This document shows, piece by piece, positions 1 through 10,064 of a DNA stretch of 64,000 nt; positions within the stretch are counted from its first letter, which is position 1, and each line of letters starts with the position of its first letter. The notes beneath the pieces were generated by a model, which was given only the letters and a program-made list of their open reading frames with translations, searched no databases and was not told the DNA's origin. A program made the position numbers and the translations under genes. Origin of the DNA: Strigops habroptila (Eukaryota > Chordata > Aves > Psittaciformes > Psittacidae); assembly GCF_004027225.2 (NCBI RefSeq), contig NC_044279.2:28250705-28314704 (forward strand). Direction: 5' to 3'.

Positions 1-140
1 TTGGAGGAAACAGGAAGGACAATGTTTGTCCCGCAGTACGCGTGTGCTCGGCGGCACGGACCCGGGGAGGGGCTGTCAGTGAAATTCAGATCCCCGCCGG
101 GGTGCATGCTCACGGGGATGTCCCGTACTAGAAGGCGCGG
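1..140 (+). promoter_or_regulatory. SMIM30: GC-rich promoter/first non-coding exon region of SMIM30, cut by window edge
   Basis: The first ~140 bases are clearly richer in GC and CpG than what follows (for example the stretch at 38-110 with several CG dinucleotides), and they end at a good 5' splice site, GCGG|GTAAGT, at 140/141. This looks like the downstream edge of a small CpG-island promoter plus a 5' untranslated exon. The transcription start itself cannot be placed and may lie left of the window. The splice donor is seen; the promoter role is inferred. Confidence 0.55.
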
Positions 141-499
141 GTAAGTGGTGTGCAGCACCCACCCAGCGCTAAACAGCGGGTGGAGAAGGCCCATGTAGCA
201 CAACGTGAAGTCAGCAGGCACAGTGGGCTGCAGGCAGGAGAGCCTGGTGTGATTTTTCCTCGTGGTAAGGCTCCAAAAGATTAGTTTCCACCGAGCTGCA
301 TAACAAGATAGCAATCCCACTGTGGCTTTCTCATGATAGTAAGTCATTTACTTTTGTAATTGTGAAGATAAAACCGTAATTTCCTGAGTTCCACTGAGAT
401 ATTTGTAATACATCAGTCACATCGGTTGGCTTTTAGCAAGACAATTCCAGGGGGGAAGGAAAGGGAAATCCTGTCACGTTCCTTTTGCTTTCCTTGTAG
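141..499 (+). other. SMIM30: Probable 5' UTR intron of SMIM30
   Basis: A 359-base interval begins with GTAAGT and ends with a pyrimidine-rich acceptor (CTTTTGCTTTCCTTGTAG). It separates the GC-rich leader from the exon that holds the whole reading frame. The strong donor-acceptor pair in the sense of the gene argues that this is the parental, spliced locus and not a processed retrocopy. Splicing is inferred from the sites only. Confidence 0.6.
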
Positions 500-578
500 A
501 TAACGCTGAAGTACCTGCTTCCAAGTTTTCCACCACTCTCCTCCTTTAGCTTCCCCTTGGGGTCAGCCGGCCGTCAGT

Positions 579-764
579 ATGCCTTCTACCGAGAACACCT
601 CAAAACTTTTACTGGTCCTCGTTTCACTGCTGCTGGTGCTGCCAGTAGCTGAAGCCCTGGATGTAGGAGATACCATTGCCTTCCTACTAGGCCTTGCCGT
701 CAGTGTCATTGGATTCTGTGCCTGCCTTGGCTTGTACGCAAGGAAAAGGAATGGGCAGCAGTGA
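579..764 (+). CDS. SMIM30: Small integral membrane protein 30 (61 aa microprotein)
   Basis: This is a complete 61-codon frame starting at ATG 579 and ending in TGA. The product has a short polar N-terminus (residues 1-8), a strongly hydrophobic leucine/valine-rich segment (about 9-22) followed by PVAEA, then a second hydrophobic segment (about 32-53) and a basic tail containing ARKRNGQ. That order of a signal-like helix, an xVAEA-type site, a glycine-rich membrane helix with CACLG and an LYARKRNGQ ending matches my recollection of SMIM30, the microprotein from the locus first annotated in human as LINC00998, whose usual length is about 59-60 residues. SMIM30 is reported as an ER/membrane-associated microprotein that interacts with other membrane proteins. 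The signal-like segment could be cleaved after A26 or kept as a second helix. The frame lies wholly in the exon after the 141-499 intron, and GPR85 follows ~26 kb downstream on the same strand, which supports the identification. Function is by family, not from this sequence. Confidence 0.88.
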   Translation: MPSTENTSKLLLVLVSLLLVLPVAEALDVGDTIAFLLGLAVSVIGFCACLGLYARKRNGQQ

Positions 765-1000
765 TTTCAAGAAAGTGCTCAGATGAAGTGAAATTCCAAA
801 TATGGCTTGGGGTTGAGATCTGGGGTGTGAGACTGAGCTTTGGTTCTGGATGACTTTCAGAAACCATGTAGTAGATATTTCTGCAAACCCCTCTTTCTGT
901 GCAAGGCAGCAGAATCAAGACTGTACACAGTAAAAGGGATTTGCAGGATCTGTCTTTGTGATAGTAAGATGGTTTTATATTGCTTGTGATTAAATACTGT
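765..1000 (+). other. SMIM30: SMIM30 3' untranslated region, proximal part
   Basis: Sequence after the stop codon is ordinary AT-rich UTR-like DNA. The first plausible poly(A) hexamer is ATTAAA at 989-994; AATAAA copies also occur at 2952-2957 and 3242-3247 and could end longer transcripts. Which one is used cannot be told from sequence. The antisense open frames here (706-1044, 857-1054) are not protein-like. Confidence 0.4.
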
Positions 1001-4000
1001 CTTAGAGAAGGGCAAGAACTTTCTGAATGGGGAAGGAAAACCACAGTGGTTCACAGTAAATGTTTATAAATGGAACATGTGGGAGACCATCAACAAGTTC
1101 CTCAATTTTGGTTTCAAGGGTTAATCAGGAGGAAGCAGCTGTTAATCTTCCAGTCAGGACAACAGAGCTTTGGAAGTACTCCTAACTAGCTAGCTAGCGA
1201 GCAGTCTGCTTTGACTTGTGTGCACATGCTCACATTCTTCATAATGACAGTTAACAGGTCACTTCTGTCACAGGCAGGGATGGGACTTCAGAGAACTGAG
1301 AAAACATGAAAACCTTTTTTTTTTTTAAATTTTTTTACTTATTTTTATTTTAGAATGTGCCTTTCCTGTAGCCTGTGTTCTGGTTACCAAGTAGATACAC
1401 TTAAGAATGGAACCGGTATTTTTTTTTAATGTGTATTTCACAGAAAAGTATGTGTAAGGCTACATAAATTAGATTAGGGATATGGGCTTTGTCTCTATTT
1501 TTTTGTACTCAGCTTTCCTTTAGGCACACCAGTTTTAAGGCTTGTTTCATTTGGTGTTTGTAATTTTTTTCCCCAAAACAGAAGTTACCTATTTTAAAGA
1601 GGAATTATGTGTACTATTTCTGCACTTATTTTTAGAATTAGACTATTAGAATTATAATGAGACAGTTGTGCACATATTTCTTTTGGAAATGTTGTGTTAA
1701 AATCCTGGTTTTAGTCAACAAGTCCATTGTTCTCAAGTGTCTTCCTCATGACAAACTTATGCTGCTAGCTAAGTGTTTAGGCTTCCTACCTGACTGATGC
1801 ATATATGTTCCACAAAAGATTAGGACCAAAACCAAAGTAAAAAATCCTGATGCAAAATGGGTGATGTAAATTGTCTTACTCTGTTCATGCTCAGTCGGAT
1901 TATATGGTGTATGGTGTATGGTTGGAAGACTACTCAGTAGCATATCCAGGAGCTGTTTCTTTAAGTACCAAAGGTGAAATGGCACAGCCAAGAATGTCTA
2001 CCACAAGTCCCTCTGGTTTGTTAGGATGTTCTAGCTTCTGCTTCAGCACAGTCTGTAACAGGAGCAGAATAAGGAGCACAGGAAGGTGAGCTCTCCGCAG
2101 TTCACAGAGTTTCCTTCTGATTTTGTGCTGTGGACACTGCCACTTTTGCTGGAAATCTTGGCTTTTATCTTTCGGAGCTGGGGAAAAAGGTTAAACGTGA
2201 TGCAGAGCTGCATATTTTGATTCTGTTCCTCCCTCTATGTCTCTGTTCAATAGAGCACAAAGCACAATGGCTAGAGGAGTTGTCAGGTTTATAAGTAATT
2301 GGGTGGGCAGATCATGTAATCCAAATCATAAGATTTCTGTATGCCATTTATGGCTGGTTTGACTTTGCTTTCCAACCCCTGAGGAGACAGAAGTCCCGGT
2401 GATTTCAGTCTAGCAATTTATGCCCCTCTCATGGTTGATAGAGAGAGGAAGGTAAACTGAAAGCTTCTGAAATTGCGTGGGGTTAAAACTGCAGGACTCC
2501 ACCCAACAAGCCACAAGAATGTAGGTTTCTGCTCTCAAGTTACAAGACTAATAATGGTCACAAAGTTACTCTGATGAGATTGAAGTTTTGCCAGGTAGCT
2601 GTTCTTGAATCCTTTTTGTGGCTTCCAAAGGGCAGAAAGGGACAGAGTGCACAAAGACTATCTACAAATGAAATTTACAGCCCTAAGAGGAGCTTCAGAC
2701 AGTAGTGTCACTTTTGAAAGCTGCCTAAGCAGCAGTAGATGATCCTGAATCTGAATTTTCAACTGGGTGGATGCAAGCACACATAAAGCGTGATCTTCCA
2801 TGTGCCAGCTTGGCTGAACTATTAACCCTGGGAAAAACAAACAAACAAAAACCAACCAAACAACAACCCACAAAATCACAACTCCATTAACTTAATATTT
2901 TCCAAAGTTAGAGAATTTTTCAGAAGAATATTAATACTGCTCTCTCAATAGAATAAATTTTATCGCTAGCACCTTTTAGCAGACTCCTTTATCTTTACTT
3001 TGGAAAAGATCCCTGGCAATAGTTGCATTGCAGGAGAACTAAATTTTAGCAGAGTAATTAGCGTCAGGCGACAGGGATATGAGGAACTGTGTTCTTTGCC
3101 CGAAGCTCTGTGCTCTGTTGAAAGGTGTTTACACAGTGTAATGGCGTTGTTTCCTGGGTTCTGACAGAAGCTTTATTATTAAAGACTTGCATTTGTTAAT
3201 GGCTTGAGTGTAAAATCAGATACCCGTTTTTCGTTTGTCTGAATAAACTTTCATGTCTGATTTGTCATCAGCTTGATGAAGTAGTTCTTACGAAAAGGAA
3301 AATCGGGATGACAGAAATTAAACTGCTTAAATTCCTTATATTAAATATTTTTTCTTACATACTTTTGCCTGTGTTAGGTGACTTTACAAACTAATGTGGC
3401 CTTTTGGTCCTGTTACTTGTTTATCTCATTGCAATACCAGTTACTTCAGAGCACTTCAATGGGGCTGGTCCCCTTACTTTGAAACTGGCAGCTTGTGTTG
3501 TGAAGAAGCCCATTTCTCTGGTACAAGATAAACTTGAAGTATTTATTTTTCCTTTTGAATGTGAGTTTTAAACATTACTATTATGTTGTTGCCTTTATAC
3601 CAGAAGAGATATTTATGGCAGTTTTCTAGCTGGAGATCCAAGGATATAAAGGACCATTTTATTTTTTTCTAAAGAAAAATGACGTTCTAGTGCTTTGTAA
3701 TTATTTGAATTATACATTTATATACTTTTTAGACTTCAAAAGAGCTTGTTTTATCCCAGCATTTTATGAAAACAGAGTTCTAGCTCATTTGGGACTTCAG
3801 CTAGTACACAAAGCAGTTCACTGCACACTAAACTAATACCATTAGTGGCTGTCTTTAGAGCAGAAAGCCAAGACAGCCTGACAATGCCTAGCTCTTAACA
3901 AATACAACCTACCCCCTAATTAGTGCAAGAAAGCTGCAAGTCATGAACGGGTAGCTTTTGACTGCTATGATTTCCATCTGCTTTAATAGTGTACCTCAAA

Positions 4001-4988
4001 ACCAGCCATCCTACAAACATTTAACAGTCAGTGTACAGTCCCTTTGTGAATGGACAGAAACCCTTCGTTCCTCATGGTGTACCTTCAAGTGCTGCACACC
4101 AGCGAGGCGTTGCCATTCTGCTGGGTACAACAGTACCTGGGACTGGAACTCTAAACACTTCACCCAGTTCCTAATGCAGTTGCTTCCCTGGGTGTATGAA
4201 AACTGATAAAGCACTGCTGTGAACCCTTTCTCCCACTCAGATAAATCCTGCTGCTGGTGGTGGTGCTGCTTTAGCACTACCATGAGACTTGGCAATTCTA
4301 CGGCACCTTCTGTCTATCTGAGAACCCTTATATGCTTACAGGTATTAATGTTTGCATCCCTATCATATCCTTCGATGAGTGAAGCAAGTGGAAGGAGAGT
4401 CACTGAATTGCAGTGGTGTCACAGGAAGCAGGTCATATCTCCTGGATGCTCACTGAGATTTCTGGGGGGTGTTGTGCTTGTGGTTCTTGGCCACCATACC
4501 CCTGGTTCTTGGCTCCCCAGGGGAGCTGCCCCTGGACAAGCTTAGAGACTTCTGTGTATGGACCAGACACAGCCTGAAGCCTTGATTCCTCTTTGCATGA
4601 AGCTGTTTACATAAGCTTTGTGAGAAGGGAGTAGGGAGCTGGGCTCACCATTTGTAATAACATAAAACATGACTAAATGGATGATTCGTAATAGGTCTGT
4701 TACCATGGTAAGTGCCTTAATTATTATATCACAGAACTAACCTTTCTGTTCAGTTTTACATCTGATGAAAGGTTTGGCAGATCTAAACTGATGTAATGAC
4801 ATGAGATTGTTAACAGTGGTGGAAAGGACGGCTTGGATCTGTTTGTCCTCACAGTTTACACTTGCACAAATTGTTAGTAAATGATCTGAAGTCAACAGAA
4901 AGTACAGGTTGTTCACTAGATTAGAAAATTAAGACCACTAATTCAGAAAAAAATGCAGAAACATATTGGGTAAGATTGATGTGACTAA
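1001..4988. other. Intergenic, no gene recognised
   Basis: This is AT-rich sequence with scattered short open frames that do not resemble known proteins. A C/A-rich simple stretch (AAAC/AACC units) lies at about 2831-2882 and a short (CTAG)n run near 1181-1200. The first 2 kb could still be long 3' UTR of SMIM30. Confidence 0.5.
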
Positions 4989-4989
4989 T

Positions 4990-5440
4990 CACAGAATCAT
5001 AAAATACCAGGTTGGAAGAGGTCTCAAGGATCATCTGGTCCAACCTTTCTTGGCAAAACATTATTTAGACTGGATGGCACCCTATCCAGATGAATCCTAA
5101 AAGTGTCCAAACTTGGGGAATCCACCACTTCCCTGGGGAGATTATTTCAATGGCTGATTGTTCTCATTGTGAGAATTTTTCGTCTTAGGTCCAGTCGGAA
5201 TCTCTCTGGTAGTAACTTGCACCCGTTACCCCTTGTCTTTTCCATGTGACTCCTTGCAAAAAGGGAGTCTCTGCTGCCTTTGTAGCCACCCTTTAAACAC
5301 CGGAACATGGTGATAAGGTCTCCCCTGAGTGTTCTTCAGGTTAAACAGACCCGGCTCTCTCAGCTTTTCTTCACATGGCAGGTTTCCCAGTCCTTGGATC
5401 ATCTTTGTGGCCCTTCTCTGAAGATGCACAGGACCCAAAA
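4990..5440 (-). mobile_element. CR1 retrotransposon 3' end, degraded, reverse orientation
   Basis: The left edge reads CACAGAATCATAAAATACC followed by GGTTGGAAGAGGTCTCAAGGA, the reverse complement of a CR1 tail. Reading the minus strand, 5226-5438 still resembles the C-terminus of CR1 ORF2 (LQRRATKMIQGL, then EEKLREPGLFNL), the segment just before the family end. The copy is 5' truncated to ~450 bases with several frameshifts and substitutions, so it is old and non-functional. Confidence 0.85.
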
Positions 5441-7676
5441 CACGTAATTCCTGCTGAAATCAAAACTTTTAAGGGATAAGTTTTTAATACATTAGATACT
5501 GACCACACTACTAAGCCTTAAATTGTTAAAGAATGTAAGCAGGTTTGGAATTATGAAGATTTTCAGTTCACATGAATACTGAGTATCACCTAAATACTAC
5601 ATTCCAATATTCAGAAAGCAAGCTTTCCAGCAAGCAAGCTGGAATTTACAAACCAAGCTATGGTATGGTAAATACCATAAAAGCAGATCTACTTTGAAGT
5701 AAAATTAAAAGAGCAATAAAATTATATAAATATTCAAAACATTTCCAGATGTTGTCCTGGTCTTGTCAGCTCCATTTCTCTGTGATGAAATTTGAAAATA
5801 CATGGGAGGCTCTGTCACATTAAGGTGCAGGCACACTAAACAGCATAGCCTTTTGTTTCTGGATCATTTGTCTCATTGGATCAGAACAGAGGTTTTCATG
5901 AGAAAAAAACCCAAACAAAACATCCCTTCATAGTGAGTGCTGCCTTGGGTTAAAGTTTTGTGTTCTGCTTGAGCCTTCATGTATTGGTTGTATTCCTACT
6001 CACTAGTCTTTGCCTCAAAAATTTCAACTGGAACCAGCACTACTGTCAGCTTTCCCAGCAGCTAAAGCTAAAGCACTAAAATGTTTGCACACATCTTCAT
6101 ACTGCTACTCTTCACTTTGCAAGCACAAAAAAGCATGAAAATCACCTTCTCTTCCTGAATGGGGTCAAAATGCCGCAGCGCAACACAATTCCATAAAACT
6201 TACAGAGAAGGGTCTTTTTCTTCTGTTCTGCTCTGTTTGTGCAGCTGTTTGCACACATTGTGATGATACTAATAATAAATAATCCAATTGCACATCCCTT
6301 CTCTACCGTCCCACAAAAAAGCAGCAGTCCTAAAACATGACCAATTTTAATCTTGGCAAAATTAAAGTGAAGAAAATTCTCACCTTTATCAAAATACTTT
6401 CCCTTTTCATGAACTACCTGTGAAATGAGAATGTCTTTAATTAATTTTAGAACTGTTCAAGGGCATTTCTGCCAACTTTTTTCTGAGCTCAGATGGCTAT
6501 GGAAATGACAGTCAAAACCTGCACTTATTTCTCAGACTTTAACCTAACATGATTGTTGATAAGTCACATGGTAGAAGTTTTAAACTTTATTTGAACCTAT
6601 TCAAATGATTCGGAGGATTAGCAGAAGCCATATTGACTCTTTTTTTTTTTTCTCAAAACTATGAATTTATTTCAGTGTCTGCATGATTAGCAAGGAATGA
6701 TTATGCCTTTTTAAAGTTTGATCTTTTCAGAAAGGCTATCAGCTTCCAAAAGTCTATCTGAGATTTGGAGACAGCACAGCATCTATAGTGTCTATAGTCT
6801 GTATCTACAAAAAAAGTCCTTTTTCATAAAAAGTAATATTGCAATGGGCCTTACATAAGTCTCTTTTCATCTCTTCATAAAAATTAAAGATACTGATTGT
6901 ATATCTGGAGCAGTTGCCAATAAGAAACCAGTATTCAACAATAAACGCCATATAGCCTTGGTTTTCATTCTATTGTATTTGCAGAAAGAAAACATAAATC
7001 CCAGAAACTATTCTACATTAAAAATATGCAGAAAGTGCTTTTCCAAGAACAGGTCAGGGTTATCTAGTAATAATTATGGCCCTGGTGAAAATCTCAGTGA
7101 ACTCAGCTCAAAAAATTTTACTGTCCTAAAATGAAATCAAGCTCTCAAAAAGTGGTGACCAAACTGTGTCCTTTGAAGCCCATACAACTTTGCCACGACC
7201 ATCTCCCATGCCAGGGTTATGGCAGCAGGCTGTCCTGATGCAAAGGGAGCTGGATAACCTCAAATCCTGCCTGCGAAGTAACAGCTGACTCTCACCAGGT
7301 GCCAAATGCATGCCCAGGCCACTGCTACCCTCTCGCTCCATGGAACCATCTCCTGCTGTGACAGAAGTCAGATAGGTGATCAGGCATTTGTTTAGACATT
7401 CAGGAATAGCTGTGTAGCTTATACATCTTCAACCTTTTTCCATGCCAGATTTCACATTTCAAAGTTTAGTATTTTATGTTACACTTTTTCTTTTAAAAAA
7501 ACCCTTGTATATAATCTTTTACAATATGGAATGTGTATGGGCTGGAGTGAGTCCTTGCATTTGAGAGAAGTAAGAAAGCAGAGGTCACTCAGTCAGCTGA
7601 AACGGTATTTCTAAATTGTCCATCCGCAAAAGGGGAAAAACAAAATAATCTCTGGGAAGAGACCGAGCCAGGAAAT
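5441..7676. other. Intergenic, no gene recognised
   Basis: No coding frame or RNA gene can be supported. The sequence is AT-rich, with a short poly-T run near 6640. The 71-codon antisense frame at 7126-7341 is not recognised. Confidence 0.5.
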
Positions 7677-7678
7677 GT

Positions 7679-7733
7679 ACAAGGTGACTTCCAGAGGTCC
7701 TTTCCAACCTAATTTACTGTATGATTCTATGAA
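7679..7733 (+). mobile_element. Short CR1 3' tail remnant
   Basis: The string GTGACTTCCAGAGGTCCTTTCCAACCT followed by TGATTCTATGA is the terminal ~55 bases of a plus-oriented CR1 copy, ending in the family octamer ATTCTATG. Everything 5' of it is missing or unrecognisable. Confidence 0.75.
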
Positions 7734-9710
7734 ATCCTAGTTGCAAATGGGATGCATAAACAGCAGCTCAATTCACTCGTATCTTTATGGCAAACAAGGA
7801 TATATTTGTGGTGAACAAATCTAATCACAGTGTGAACCCATAGGGAACCTGACTGCTAAAAGCTGTAAGGCTGTTCAGTCATCATGTAAGACCACAGGGA
7901 AACCAGATGTACCAGGATTCTCCCACTGCGTCTAGTGAAGCTCAATCCCTGAGGCATTTAAATGTTACGGAAAAAAGGGAGCATATACAGCATATGTACA
8001 GTAATCCTCTTTTCAGGGTGGGATTTTTAGAGATGGGTTTATGGGGCTAGTACTGTACTCCAAATGGACTTCAAGTGCTTCAGTGCAAAGCCCCAAATGT
8101 GAATTATCTCAATGCCTGCCCAAGTCAACATTTTCAAAATATTAAGGTTTGACAGCCTGAATAAAAGACTGTGTTGCAATGTAGTTCCCATTGGCATCAG
8201 TAGGAGTTTAGGACAAGGTCAAACCCAAAATACAGGTTTGGATGCAGTAGTTACGTCGATAGGACAGAAGGGTCCCTGTCATTTGACCAGCAGAGCACCT
8301 TGCACCAGATGGTGCTCATGGGGAACTGCAGCCACATTAGACTCCATCTCCATCTCTTTCCTTAGGAAAATATTACCTGAATTATTTACTGTGATAACTG
8401 AATGCCAAATTTTCATCTGGTTAAAAAAACAGCCTGAAGTTGCTGAAATCAGTGCAGTCATCCTGATTTAAATACATTTTGAACAGAAATCACAGGAGGC
8501 TTCACTCTGACCTTGCACCAGCCCTTATACTTCTGTGTAATGCAGTAGAATTAGTCTTGATTTCCATTTATGTGAAAATCTAAATTGGTTCTTAAAATAG
8601 ATGCTGTCTTTTTTTTTTTCTCAGCCCGCTACCAGTAAATTATTTGACCTACATCTTAATAAATATTAGAAAAAAATATTCTCCCTGCTTTTATTCCACA
8701 AATATACTTCAGAACTTGTATATTCAATTTAGACTCCATTGTTTCTCTTATCCCCCAAGATTTATCAACCAAGGCAAAGCAAAATCCACAAAACAGCCTG
8801 CTCTCAAGGACACTATACTAATATGAAGTGCCTCTTCACACACTTTAAATGTATGTATGCTGTACACATCTGATGTACATCAGCTTACCTTTCTACCTTG
8901 TTGTTATTATCATTTCAGTAACAAGAGCAATCTACTTTGTGTCTATGTCAAACTCTTCCCCAAGAACTCCCTTCACCAAGTCTACATGAGGTTCTCTGTA
9001 CTAAATGAGGACTTTATAAATTTTCTTTCCCTATCCAGAAGTAAAAATGAAATTCCAGTAAAAAAAGTACATGCTCTCAGTTTCGGAAGGGCTAGCATGG
9101 AAAATATTATAGCTGTAGATAGAAATGTAAATCACTCAAAATCTGAACTTTCTTAAATTTTGCCAGAGGTTTCTCTGCTTACCTCCCAATAGACTTAATA
9201 GGAATTAAGAATTAAAATCCCTTCTGCTCCCAAAGGAATACTGACCTTCCAATGGTGACAGTACAGCACATGATCACCTTATGCACACTACCAAAATAAT
9301 GTGAAATTGGCTGTACATTACAGTTGTCAGACTGCTGCCTTAATATATCATGCCAACTGTCTTAAGACTATAAAAATTGCCTGATTTAGTGCGAAATACA
9401 GGCATTGGGAAGCAAATGTCATAGAAACAGGGTGAAGAGGCACTGACATATACCTTAAATACACTCTCTTTCATGCAGTAGTAGCTGAGCCATTTGCTCA
9501 GTAAGATTTCCGTGTCCTCTTACAGGACTGGGCTTTTGGTTTTTCATGATCTAGTGTTAAAAACCCACTTTCCTTTTGCCCTGCATTTGCAAAAGCTGCA
9601 CTCTATTTTCATGAGAAATAAATGCTAAGTAAACTTCATGAGTGAAAGATTGGGGTTTTTTTCATTTTTGCACCAGTTGATCCCTGCCACTTGCTTACAG
9701 TAGCTATTTC
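7734..9710. other. Intergenic, no gene recognised
   Basis: No gene is supported. A 119-codon ATG frame at 8112-8471 and a 99-codon frame at 8857-9156 show no motif, hydrophobic pattern or family resemblance I can name. Confidence 0.45.
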
Positions 9711-10062
9711 TGATCTTATAGTGGTCCATGTGGGTGCTAGAGATATAGATAGCAGTAGCCTGGAGAACATTAAGAAGGACTACAGAGCCCTGGGAGAGGT
9801 GGTTAGGGGCTCTGGAGCTCAGATAGTTTTTTCATCGATTCTCCAGGGCAAAGGGGAGGACCTTAAAAAAGCTAGGCGTGTCTGGCAGGTTAATAAATGG
9901 TTAGAATGCTGGTGCCATAGTCAGGAGTTTGGCTATTTAGAACATGGGGCTCCATTTGGGAGGCCAGCTCTACTGGAGGCTGGTGGAGCTGGTCTGACAA
10001 AGAAGGGGAAGAGCTGTTTTGGTAGGAGGCTTGCCAGGCTGGTCAGGAAAGCTTTAAACTAG
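9711..10062 (+). pseudogene. CR1 ORF1 C-terminal fragment, SGNH/GDSL esterase-like
   Basis: The frame that runs to the stop at 10060-10062 (open from 9691) encodes DLIVVHVGARDI followed by a helix/strand pattern and an ending RLARLVRKALN. That matches the C-terminal esterase-like domain of CR1 ORF1 proteins. The family motif G-T-N-D is G-A-R-D here (residues 15-18 of the frame). The D-G-V-H segment that supplies the catalytic Asp-His pair is G-G-A-G (98-101), so esterase activity is not expected even for the fragment. The 5' part of ORF1 is absent. The ORF2 frame begins within a few bases of the ORF1 stop. Confidence 0.8.
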
Positions 10063-10064
10063 AT

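Noticed and set aside
579..764. Processed retrocopy explanation for SMIM30
   Set aside because: A donor at 141 and an acceptor at 499 upstream, a GC-rich leader and the absence of a poly(A) tail after the frame favour the parental gene.
8112..8471. 119-codon ATG-initiated frame
   Set aside because: No family resemblance, no splice or promoter context, and low-quality composition. Treated as chance.
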